DNA of 64,000 nucleotides from Acidimicrobiia bacterium (GTDB lineage: Bacteria > Actinomycetota > Acidimicrobiia > Acidimicrobiales > Aldehydirespiratoraceae), in the NCBI GenBank assembly GCA_022820805.1, contig JAJEEV010000014.1, forward strand, positions 62,001 through 126,000, given 5' to 3'. The notes beneath the pieces were generated by a model. It made no database searches and was not told the DNA's origin. It worked only from the letters and a program-made list of their open reading frames with translations. The position numbers were made by a program, and so were the translations under genes. Position 1 is the stretch's first letter, and the number at the start of each line of letters is the position of its first letter. Positions 34,445-41,914 of this stretch are shown here, in pieces.

Positions 34445-35284
34445 TCATTCCGCCCCACCCACCGTGATCCGGTGGAGTGTGCGTTCGGCATCGCCGTAGT
34501 CGTGAACCCCGTAGTGCATGGCGCACCGGTTGTCCCAGCAGATGACGTCGCCCGGCTGCCACTGGTGGCGGTAGACGTTGTCGGGGGTGGACGACTGCTC
34601 GTAGAGGAACCTGAGGATCGGCAGGCTCTCGGCCTCGGTCATGCCTTCGATGGCGACCATGGCCTCGCCGGGCCGGTTCAGGTAGAGGGCGGTACGTCCT
34701 GTTCCGGGATGAACCCGAGCGAGCGGGTGATGGTTGATCACCGGCTCCCGCTCGGCTTTGGGAAGCGTGTCGGAGGTGCCGGCCATCTTCTGGACGGCCT
34801 TCGGTCGGCTGCCCACGAACTTCGCCCGCCGGCCCGCGAGGAACTCCTTCATGCCGTCGGACAGTCGCTCGTAGGCGACGTACTGGTTCGAGAACATCGT
34901 GTCGCCACCGGTCTCGGGCAGGACATGGGCCCGAGCGACCGAGACCGCGGGCGGGGTGGACATGTGCGACCAGTCGGTGTGCCAGGCCTCGGCCGGAGCC
35001 TTGGCCTTCCCGAAGTTGGGCACGATGGCGATCTTGGGGAAGCCTTCGAGCGAGTTCTTCGCGTAGTACCAGGGCAGGAACGGCTCGCCGAACACCTCGG
35101 CCAGGCGCATGTGGTCGTCCGGCTCGAGGAGCTGGCCCCGCAGGATCAGGACGCAGTGGTTGAAAAGGGCCGACCGGAGCGCATCCGCCTCTGCCGCGGT
35201 GATGTCGGTGGTCAGGTCGATGCCGGAGAGGCTCACCCCGACCGATCCCGTGAGGGGTTGCAGGCTTGTCGAATTGTCCGTCAT
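34445..35284 (-). CDS. TauD/TfdA-family Fe(II)/2-oxoglutarate dioxygenase
   Basis: 279 residues. HxD is in WHTDWSHMST, the distal His in CAMHYGVHDYG, and ERTLHRIT supplies the 2-oxoglutarate Arg. Compared with the paralogue at 28291 the residues after HTD differ (WSH versus GSH), so substrate choice may differ. ATG 35284 overlaps the stop of the upstream amidohydrolase (ATGA). It is part of the long minus-strand operon of transporter cluster 1. Confidence 0.92.
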   Translation of the reverse strand: MTDNSTSLQPLTGSVGVSLSGIDLTTDITAAEADALRSALFNHCVLILRGQLLEPDDHMRLAEVFGEPFLPWYYAKNSLEGFPKIAIVPNFGKAKAPAEAWHTDWSHMSTPPAVSVARAHVLPETGGDTMFSNQYVAYERLSDGMKEFLAGRRAKFVGSRPKAVQKMAGTSDTLPKAEREPVINHHPLARVHPGTGRTALYLNRPGEAMVAIEGMTEAESLPILRFLYEQSSTPDNVYRHQWQPGDVICWDNRCAMHYGVHDYGDAERTLHRITVGGAE

Positions 35285-36240
35285 TGGCAGGAGTCGAGCG
35301 TACCATCCGCCACTTTCGCATCGAGGCGGTAGACGCGGGTAGCCGTGGCTGAGAACAGGGCTCGTTGCTCGATGGCCGTGAGCGGGGCGGTGATCTCGAG
35401 GTAGGCCTCGATGAGGGCGGCGTAGGTGCCGTAGAGGCGGTCGATGGGCCAGTTGGTGGCGAACATGGCCCTGTCGGGGCCGAAGCTGTCGATGCAGTGC
35501 TCGGCCCAACCTCGGATGCTGTCGGTGGTCCACTGCGGGTCGGCCCCGCTGGCCAGGGCCGAGATCTTGACCACGACGTTGGGCCGTGACGCGACCCTGG
35601 CGATGCCCCGGGACCATTCCGCGAAGTAGCCGCGGTCGCGCCGTTCGGGCTGGCCGGCGTGTCCGAGGATGATGGTGGCGTCGGGCCGCCGGTCGGCCAG
35701 GGCGCAAACCGCGTCGAACTTCGGGTAGGGCACCAGCACCTCGAGGCTCAGTCCGGCGTCGGCGAGCATGTCGAAGCCGGTCGTGAAGGCGTCGGTGTCG
35801 ATGGTTCGGGGCGAGAGCATGTCCCTGACGCCGCGCAGCAGCCGGTGGCCGGCATTGGCCTCGATCACCGATGCGATGTCGGCGTCGGCCGGATGGGCCT
35901 GGGCCACGATGGCGTCGGGTGATCCCTCCCGGTCGGCCATCGCCTGCAGCCAGGCGGTCTCCAGTCCGGGCGCCTCCTCCACGCAGGACTGGACGTGCAC
36001 GATCCTGGCCGGGGCGTACTCGCCGGCCTGGGCCCGCAATTCGGCCGCAGTGAACCGGGGGGCGTCGAGGCGGTGCATCCCCTTCAGGCGGGGATGGTCG
36101 AAACCCGCGTCGAGATACCGCCAGTGCAGACCCTCGACGCTGTGGTCCCAGTAGTGCACGTGGGTGTCGACGAACTCCAGCGCCCGGCGACCGGCAGGCC
36201 CGGCGCCCGGTGCGTCGCCGGGGCCGCGCGATCCGCTCAT
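35281..36240 (-). CDS. Amidohydrolase / lactonase-like (COG3618 type)
   Basis: 319 residues. FVDTHVHYWD has a full HxH metal motif, GHAGQPERR and FATNWPIDRLYGTY complete the barrel; these are typical of fuconolactonase/rhamnonolactonase-like Amidohydro_2 members. Its paralogue is at 45925-46824. ATG 36240 overlaps the transporter stop (ATGA) and its own stop overlaps the TauD start, so transport and hydrolysis are tightly co-expressed. Likely opens a lactone or cleaves an amide/ester of the imported compound. Confidence 0.87.
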   Translation of the reverse strand: MSGSRGPGDAPGAGPAGRRALEFVDTHVHYWDHSVEGLHWRYLDAGFDHPRLKGMHRLDAPRFTAAELRAQAGEYAPARIVHVQSCVEEAPGLETAWLQAMADREGSPDAIVAQAHPADADIASVIEANAGHRLLRGVRDMLSPRTIDTDAFTTGFDMLADAGLSLEVLVPYPKFDAVCALADRRPDATIILGHAGQPERRDRGYFAEWSRGIARVASRPNVVVKISALASGADPQWTTDSIRGWAEHCIDSFGPDRAMFATNWPIDRLYGTYAALIEAYLEITAPLTAIEQRALFSATATRVYRLDAKVADGTLDSCQ

Positions 36241-39089
36241 CGCGGCTCGCCTCCTGTCGTGCTGCGGTCCTCGCCTGCCCCGGTCCCGGCGAATCGGGAA
36301 TCCCGGTGGGTGCCCATGTACGCCTCGACCACCCTGCGGTCCGTGTCGAGGATCGAGGGCGGGCCCGAGGCGATCAGGTCTCCGGCCTCCAGCACGTACA
36401 GGCGGTCGACCAGCGAGCGCATCATGGCAACGTCGTGGTCGATCACGATGACGGTTATCCCGAGGCGGGCCCGCAGGTCGGAGATGACCCGTACGAAGTC
36501 GTCGACCTCCCGGGGGCTCAGCCCCGCGGTCGGCTCGTCGAGCAGGACCAGATGGGCGTCCAGGGCCAGAGCGCAGGCCAGTTCGGCCAGGCGTCGGGTG
36601 CCGGTGGAGAGGTTGACGATCTGGTAATGGGCGTGCTCGCGGATTCCGAGATTCTCCAGCATCCGCAGCGCCGTCCGGTTGCGCTCGCGCTCGGAGCGGC
36701 GCGCCCCGGGGGTCCCCAGCAGCGCGGCAGCCAGGCGAGTCGGTTGCCGGCGCTCCAGAGCCAGGCTGACGGCGTCCACCAGCATCATGTCGTCGAACAG
36801 CCGGGCCTGCTGGAACGACCGGCCCAGTCCCAGCCGGGCCCGGCGGTGCGCAGGCAGCGAGCCGATGTCTCGACCGTCGAGCAGGACGGTCCCCGAATCG
36901 GGACGCTGATGTCCTGAGAGAACGTCGAACAGGGTCGTCTTGCCGGCACCGTTGGGGCCCATCACGCCGACGATCTCGTGGCCCCTCACATCTATGGACA
37001 CGTCGCGCAGGGCGTTCACGCCACCGTAGGACACCGATATCCGGTCGGCGACGAGCACTGGGTCTCCGTCTGGGCGCGGATCGGGGCGCGAGACGGGCTC
37101 GGACCCGGTCACCCTCCCGTCCTCGGGTGTTGCGCCGGCCGGTTCGCCTGCGGGCAGCAGTCCCCGGGTTACGGCAGCCTCGACCAGCTTGTCGCGGGTG
37201 GCGAACACCAGCGATGCCAGCCCGCCCGGCAGCAGGAGCAGCACGGCCAGCACCCCCATTCCCGACGACAGCAGACCCCAGTCCTCGCCGAGGATCCGGG
37301 GGATGCCCTGCACCCAGAAGGCCCCGAGCACCGCTCCGGTCATCGTGGTCACCCCGCCGAAGATCGCCATCACCACCAGCGACAGCGACTCTGCCGGACC
37401 GAACGTCCCGTCGAGGTCCCCGGCGAAGGTGACCAGCAGCCCGCCGTAGAGGAAGCCACCGCAGGACGCGATCATCCCCGAGACCACGAACGCCGCCAGC
37501 TTGGTCGTGCGGGGCGACACGGCCACGCTGGACGCCGACGGCTCGTTGTCCCTCACGGCGACCATCCTGCGGCCGAGGCCGCTCCGTCGCAGCCGGTGGA
37601 CCACGAACATTGCCACCACCAGCGCGCCCAGGCAGGCCCAGTAGTAGCGGATCTCGCTGTCGAGGCTGACCCCGCCGAAGGTGGGACGCGGTATCGACAT
37701 CGACGTGGCCCCGTCGTCGCCCCGATGGTTGAGCCAGTCCTGCTCCAGCAGCCAGCCGCTGGCCGCGACCGAGAAGGCGAGGGTGATCACGGCCAGGAAC
37801 AGTCCCCGGATGCGCAGCGCGGGCAGGCCGATCAGCAGTGCCACGGCCCCGCCCGCGACGGTGGCGATCACGATGGCGGGCCCGTGGGGGAGCCCGAGCT
37901 GGTAGAGGCGGCCCCCCAACGCCGCGCCGACGGCCACGAACGCGAACTGGCCGAGGGAGACCTGGCCCGCGAACCCGGTGAGCACCACCAGTGACAGGCC
38001 CATGACCGCGAAGAGGGCTACCGCGCCCAGGAAGAACTGCTCCGACGACGTCATGCGGGTCGGCAGGTACACGGCCACGGCCAGTGCGGTGCCCAGCAGG
38101 GCGACCTTGGCGGCCCGCACCCGGAAATGGGCCGCGAGGTAGGGCTTCAGGGGCACGATGGCGGCGGCCAGCGTCCAGGAGCTCTGCTCGGAGCCTCGCA
38201 GCACGGAGCCCAGACCCTTCTTCATCAGGAAGCTGCCCGCGATCGCGGCCAGCAGCACCAGATCGAGGGCGCCGCCGATCGGATAGTTCCACAGCACGAG
38301 CGCTTCGAGCACGCCGATGGCGATGCCGGCCACGAAGACCGACGACAAGCGGGTCAGCCCCCCCAGCATGGCGGCCGCCAGCGCCTTCAGCATGAGCTGA
38401 GGCCCCAGCGCCTGGGACAGCGCCAGCGGCCGGGTCGGGCCGATGAGGATGGCCGACACCCCGGCCAGTAGCCCGGCCGCGGTCCACACCGCGAACGACA
38501 CCCTGTCGATGGGCACCCCGGCGAGGCGGGCTGCGTCGGTGTTCTCGGCGGAGGCCCGGCTGGCCTTGCCCAGCCGGCTGCGTCCCAGGAACAGGGCCAG
38601 GACGACGGTCAGGATGGGGACGGCCACCAGGATGGTGAGCTGGCCCGGGCCGAGAAGGAGGTTGCCGACGCTGATGCGCCAGTCGAAGGGCGTCGGGTAG
38701 ATCTTGCCGATGAGGTCGCCGCCCTTGGGCAGCAGCGCCCCGCCGAAGAACAGCAGCTGCGAGGCGCCGATGGTGGCCACCAGCACGGTGAGGCGGGACG
38801 CAGAGCGCAGGGGCCGGATCACCAGGAACTCGAACAGCCCGCCGACGGCCGCGGCGACCAGCAGCGCGATGACCAGAGCGATGGCGTAGGGCCACCCGAG
38901 GTTGAGGGCGAAGATGGGGATCATCAGCGCGGCCAGCGCGCCCATCTCGCCGTGGGCGAAGTTGATGACCCGTGACGACCGGTAGACGAGGGTGATGCCC
39001 AGGCCCAGCAGCGAATAGGTCAGGCCGGTGATCACGCCGAGGATCACCACGTTGTGGGGGACCTCGAACCCGACAAGGGGAAGCGTCAT
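36237..39089 (-). CDS. LivH-LivM-LivG fusion (ABC importer permease, permease, ATPase)
   Basis: 950 residues carrying three functions in one chain. Residues 1 to about 295 are a LivH-type permease (GITLVYRSSRVINFAHGEMG). About 305-620 is a LivM-type permease (VVLTGFAGQVSLGQFAF, LPALRIRGLFLAVITLAF). After a Pro/Asp linker there is a LivG-type ATPase from about residue 675. Walker A is GPNGAGKTT (near 710) and Walker B is LVLLDEPTAGL; the signature loop is LSTGT instead of LSGGQ. ATG 39089 is chosen; it is preceded by a 17-bp direct repeat of the start region. The LivF subunit needed for a complete importer is only present as the MFS fusion two genes upstream. Confidence 0.92.
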   Translation of the reverse strand: MTLPLVGFEVPHNVVILGVITGLTYSLLGLGITLVYRSSRVINFAHGEMGALAALMIPIFALNLGWPYAIALVIALLVAAAVGGLFEFLVIRPLRSASRLTVLVATIGASQLLFFGGALLPKGGDLIGKIYPTPFDWRISVGNLLLGPGQLTILVAVPILTVVLALFLGRSRLGKASRASAENTDAARLAGVPIDRVSFAVWTAAGLLAGVSAILIGPTRPLALSQALGPQLMLKALAAAMLGGLTRLSSVFVAGIAIGVLEALVLWNYPIGGALDLVLLAAIAGSFLMKKGLGSVLRGSEQSSWTLAAAIVPLKPYLAAHFRVRAAKVALLGTALAVAVYLPTRMTSSEQFFLGAVALFAVMGLSLVVLTGFAGQVSLGQFAFVAVGAALGGRLYQLGLPHGPAIVIATVAGGAVALLIGLPALRIRGLFLAVITLAFSVAASGWLLEQDWLNHRGDDGATSMSIPRPTFGGVSLDSEIRYYWACLGALVVAMFVVHRLRRSGLGRRMVAVRDNEPSASSVAVSPRTTKLAAFVVSGMIASCGGFLYGGLLVTFAGDLDGTFGPAESLSLVVMAIFGGVTTMTGAVLGAFWVQGIPRILGEDWGLLSSGMGVLAVLLLLPGGLASLVFATRDKLVEAAVTRGLLPAGEPAGATPEDGRVTGSEPVSRPDPRPDGDPVLVADRISVSYGGVNALRDVSIDVRGHEIVGVMGPNGAGKTTLFDVLSGHQRPDSGTVLLDGRDIGSLPAHRRARLGLGRSFQQARLFDDMMLVDAVSLALERRQPTRLAAALLGTPGARRSERERNRTALRMLENLGIREHAHYQIVNLSTGTRRLAELACALALDAHLVLLDEPTAGLSPREVDDFVRVISDLRARLGITVIVIDHDVAMMRSLVDRLYVLEAGDLIASGPPSILDTDRRVVEAYMGTHRDSRFAGTGAGEDRSTTGGEPR

Positions 39090-39185
39090 GGCGGTCAACT
39101 CAACCCGTCGTCACTGGGTGACCGGCACTTGAGCCCATGGATGGGCGAGTTCGTGCTCGCGAAGACCGAAGGGGAAGCGTCATGG
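39075..39185. repeat. 17-bp direct repeat duplicating a gene start
   Basis: AAGGGGAAGCGTCATGG occurs at 39075-39091 and 39169-39185, 94 bp apart. The first copy contains the LivHMG start codon; the second overlaps the stop of the upstream membrane-protein gene. In the second copy ATGA would have been a normal stop-start overlap, so an insertion or duplication has separated the two genes. Confidence 0.75.
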
Positions 39186-39644
39186 GCAGGGGTTCTCGTG
39201 CTCGACGAAGGCGGCGTACTCGCTCAACTGCTCGGCGAAGTCGCGTTCGCTGATGCCGATCAACACCCCCACGAAGTTGGCGCTGGCCTTGGGAGCCAGC
39301 CGGGCGTCGCCCAGATCGACGAACGCGGGGGCCTTGGCCAGGTCGAGGCCGTCGCGATCGAGGGCGGCCACTCCCACGACGGGGCAGTAGGCGACATCCT
39401 CGGAGGTGTTGCGCACCGTGACCTGCACCGTGGCGGTCAACCCCTCGACGCGGACCCGCGGCTCGCCGACGTCGAGGACGGGGCGGTCATAGACCTGCTG
39501 GAGGCCCAGCACCAGGCCGACGACGAAGCCGGCGGTGATGAGGACGCCGAACAGCACCCGCCGTGTCCGTTCGTTCCACCATGGCCCCAGCAGCCGTCCA
39601 GCCACCCGAGCGCTCGTCTCCAGCAGGTCCGGTGATGAGCTCAT
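39180..39644 (-). CDS. Unknown single-pass membrane protein of the MFS-ABC cluster
   Basis: 154 residues. An N-terminal basic helix (PWWNERTRR) is followed by one strong membrane segment at about residues 30-50 (VLFGVLITAGFVVGLVLGL). The C-terminal domain of about 100 residues is predicted outside, rich in beta strands (VRVEGLTATVQVTVRNTS), with two cysteines (YCPVVG and NPCP) that could form a disulfide. ATG 39644 overlaps the MFS-LivF stop (ATGA). I do not recognise the family. Its position between the two halves of an importer suggests an assembly or accessory subunit; no equivalent is seen in cluster 2. Confidence 0.7.
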   Translation of the reverse strand: MSSSPDLLETSARVAGRLLGPWWNERTRRVLFGVLITAGFVVGLVLGLQQVYDRPVLDVGEPRVRVEGLTATVQVTVRNTSEDVAYCPVVGVAALDRDGLDLAKAPAFVDLGDARLAPKASANFVGVLIGISERDFAEQLSEYAAFVEHENPCP

Positions 39645-41845
39645 TCGTGGCTCTCCAGCAGCCGGAGGGCCAGAGCGTCGGCGTCGAGGGCCGAGGCGGG
39701 GCCCAGATCGCTCACCCGGCCCCGGTCCATGAAGAACACCGAGTCGGCGACGGACAGCGCCACCCCGATGGACTGCTCGACGAGCAGGATCGTGGTGCCG
39801 AGAGCGGAGATGCGCTCCACCACCTCGAGAAGCTCCACCGTCACCGTCGGGGCCAGGCCCAGGCTCAACTCGTCGATCAGCAGCAGGTCCGGTCCGGCCA
39901 CCAGGGCGCGCCCCAGGGCCACCATCTGCTGCTCGCCGCCCGAGAGCGTTCCCGCCCGTTGATCGAGCCGCCGGCCCAGAGCCGGGAACACGTCGAGCAC
40001 CTCGTCCATGCGCTCGGCGACGAGGCTCTGGCTCCCCGCGAACGGGTAGGCGCCGAACCAGAGGTTGTCGCTCACGCTCAGCGACGGGAAGATCGACTGC
40101 CCGGCGGCCATCAGGGTGATGCCGAGCTTGGCCCGCTGCTCCGGCGGTATGCCGACCAGGTCCTGGTCCCGGAAGAACATCTGGCCCGACTGGGCGTGCA
40201 GCAGCCCGCCGACGTTGGCCAGCAGGGTGGTCTTGCCCACCCCGTTGCGGCCCACCAGCGCGTGGCATCCGCCTTCGGGCAGCGTCATGTCGACGCCGAA
40301 CAGCACTTGGATCGGCCCGTAGGAGAAGTCCAGGGACTCGACCCGCAGCAACGGCTCGGCCCTCCCGGCAACCGGGGCATCGGTCCCGGACTCGCCGGTC
40401 GGTGCTGCGCCGGACGCGGTCGGCGGTCCCGTTGCCGTCCGGCCGGCGGTCTCACCTGCTTCGGCCAGCCTGGCGACGTGCAGCGCGTGCTCCTCGCGCA
40501 CCATGGCCTGCACGGCCTGCTCGTCGCGCCGGTAGCTGGCCAGCGCGAACGTGATCAGGATGAGTCCGGCCACCGCGGCCAGCGGTATCAGCGTCATGTA
40601 GGCGGTCCTGAGGTCGCTTGCGTCGGCGATGATGCCGTAGATGACCGGCGAGGCGGCCGAGGCCAGGCTCTGGGTGACCGCGTCCAGCGATGTGCCCCGG
40701 CCCCGCAGGTCGGGATGCAGCACATCGACCCGGGCCGCATTGAGCGGCGGGATGGCGGCCACCAGGAACAGGGCGCCGAAGGACAGCAGAACCAGCATCA
40801 GCGGCGTGTAGCTCACCAGGAACGCGGCGATGAACAGGGGTGCTGAGATCAGGCGGGCAATGCCGGCCACCCCGATGCGGGCCGAGGTGTAGCCGGAGTG
40901 GGTCAGGAAGTCGGCGAGGTTGCCGGCGGTCAGCACGCCCACGAGTCCGCCGACCGCCACCAGGCTCAGCGCGGTGGTGGCCTCGGCCACGTCCAGGTCG
41001 TGGTAGCGGATCAGGAACGTGGGAGTCCACACGCCGATGCCGCCGAAGAACAGGCTGCCGACCGTGGACGACACCAGGCTGGCCGTGTAGGAGCGGCAGC
41101 GCAGGATGACCTGGTAGGCGTCCACCACGGTGATGTTCTGGTACCTGGACGCGATCACGGTGCGCTCGTCGGCCTCCAGCCGCTGGTGGCGCCGCTCCTG
41201 GATGCCCCGCACGGGCTCGGGCAGCCGCCAGCTCAACAGGGCCACCGCGAACGCCGGCAGCGCGAAGAAGAAGAACGTCGCCCTCCACCCCCAGGCCTGC
41301 CCCATCAGCCCCCCGATGGGCAGCAGGAAGAACCCGGTGAGCTGGCCCATCTGGTAGATGCCCATCACCTTGGACCGCTGGTTGACCGGGTAGTAGTCGG
41401 CGAGCAGCGACTGCGAGGTCGGGTTGTCGCACGGATCCCAGAGGCCCAGCACCATCCTCCCGAGCAGCAGCATGATGAAGCCGCTGGCCATCCCGGTGAA
41501 GATCATGGTGATCCCCCAGAACGCGGTTCCCCACGCGATGATCCGGGTGCGGCTGTAGCGGTCGGCCAGCGCCCCGAAGGGCACCGTTCCGAGGGTGACG
41601 CTGATCAGGTACGACCCGCTGAGGATGCCCAGCGCGGTGTCGGACAGGCCGAACTCCCGCTTGAGCAGCGGGAACATCGACGACAGCAGGAACTGGTCGC
41701 TCACGTTGATCGTGTAGACGGCCGTGAGCAGCACCAGCGGCCATTTCGGGACGCCCACGAGCTTGCGGGTCACGTGGAACTTCGGCCGCGGCGTCAGTGA
41801 TGGCGTCAGCGCTGAGATGCGCTCAGCCGCGGCCGGTGTCAGCAA
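39641..41845 (-). CDS. MFS transporter fused to LivF-type ABC ATPase (cluster 1)
   Basis: 734 residues in one open frame. About residues 35-445 form an MFS permease with twelve hydrophobic segments and the loop motif GALADRYSRTR, resembling Spinster-like/sugar-acid MFS proteins (SDQFLLSSMFPLLKREFG). A polar linker of about 45 residues leads to a complete LivF-type ATPase: FSYGPIQVLFGV, Walker A GRNGVGKTT (near 530), signature LSGGEQQM, Walker B LLLIDELSLGLAP and the switch region VEQSI. DELS replaces the common DEPS. TTG start at 41845 after AGAAGG; a GTATAC-type site lies 44 bp upstream. First gene of the cluster 1 operon. An energy-coupled hybrid carrier, or a physical tether of an MFS to an ABC importer, are both possible. 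Confidence 0.92.
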   Translation of the reverse strand: MLTPAAAERISALTPSLTPRPKFHVTRKLVGVPKWPLVLLTAVYTINVSDQFLLSSMFPLLKREFGLSDTALGILSGSYLISVTLGTVPFGALADRYSRTRIIAWGTAFWGITMIFTGMASGFIMLLLGRMVLGLWDPCDNPTSQSLLADYYPVNQRSKVMGIYQMGQLTGFFLLPIGGLMGQAWGWRATFFFFALPAFAVALLSWRLPEPVRGIQERRHQRLEADERTVIASRYQNITVVDAYQVILRCRSYTASLVSSTVGSLFFGGIGVWTPTFLIRYHDLDVAEATTALSLVAVGGLVGVLTAGNLADFLTHSGYTSARIGVAGIARLISAPLFIAAFLVSYTPLMLVLLSFGALFLVAAIPPLNAARVDVLHPDLRGRGTSLDAVTQSLASAASPVIYGIIADASDLRTAYMTLIPLAAVAGLILITFALASYRRDEQAVQAMVREEHALHVARLAEAGETAGRTATGPPTASGAAPTGESGTDAPVAGRAEPLLRVESLDFSYGPIQVLFGVDMTLPEGGCHALVGRNGVGKTTLLANVGGLLHAQSGQMFFRDQDLVGIPPEQRAKLGITLMAAGQSIFPSLSVSDNLWFGAYPFAGSQSLVAERMDEVLDVFPALGRRLDQRAGTLSGGEQQMVALGRALVAGPDLLLIDELSLGLAPTVTVELLEVVERISALGTTILLVEQSIGVALSVADSVFFMDRGRVSDLGPASALDADALALRLLESHE

Positions 41846-41888
41846 AGCCTTCTACCCCTGCAAACTCGCGCATCCCGAACCCACAAAC

Positions 41889-41896
41889 AGTATACT
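41889..41896 (+). promoter_or_regulatory. GTATAC-type operator-like site 8
   Basis: Perfect AGTATACT within AACAGTATACTAAACTC, in the 69-bp gap between the divergent MFS-LivF (start 41845) and thiamine-diphosphate enzyme (start 41915) genes. It could control transporter cluster 1 and the facing operon together. Confidence 0.6.
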
Positions 41897-41914
41897 AAAC
41901 TCGCTGTGGGGGCC

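Noticed and set aside
39641-41845. MFS-LivF fusion as a sequencing or assembly artefact
   Set aside because: The frame is continuous with a plausible linker, and a second, diverged fusion exists at 54568-56736.
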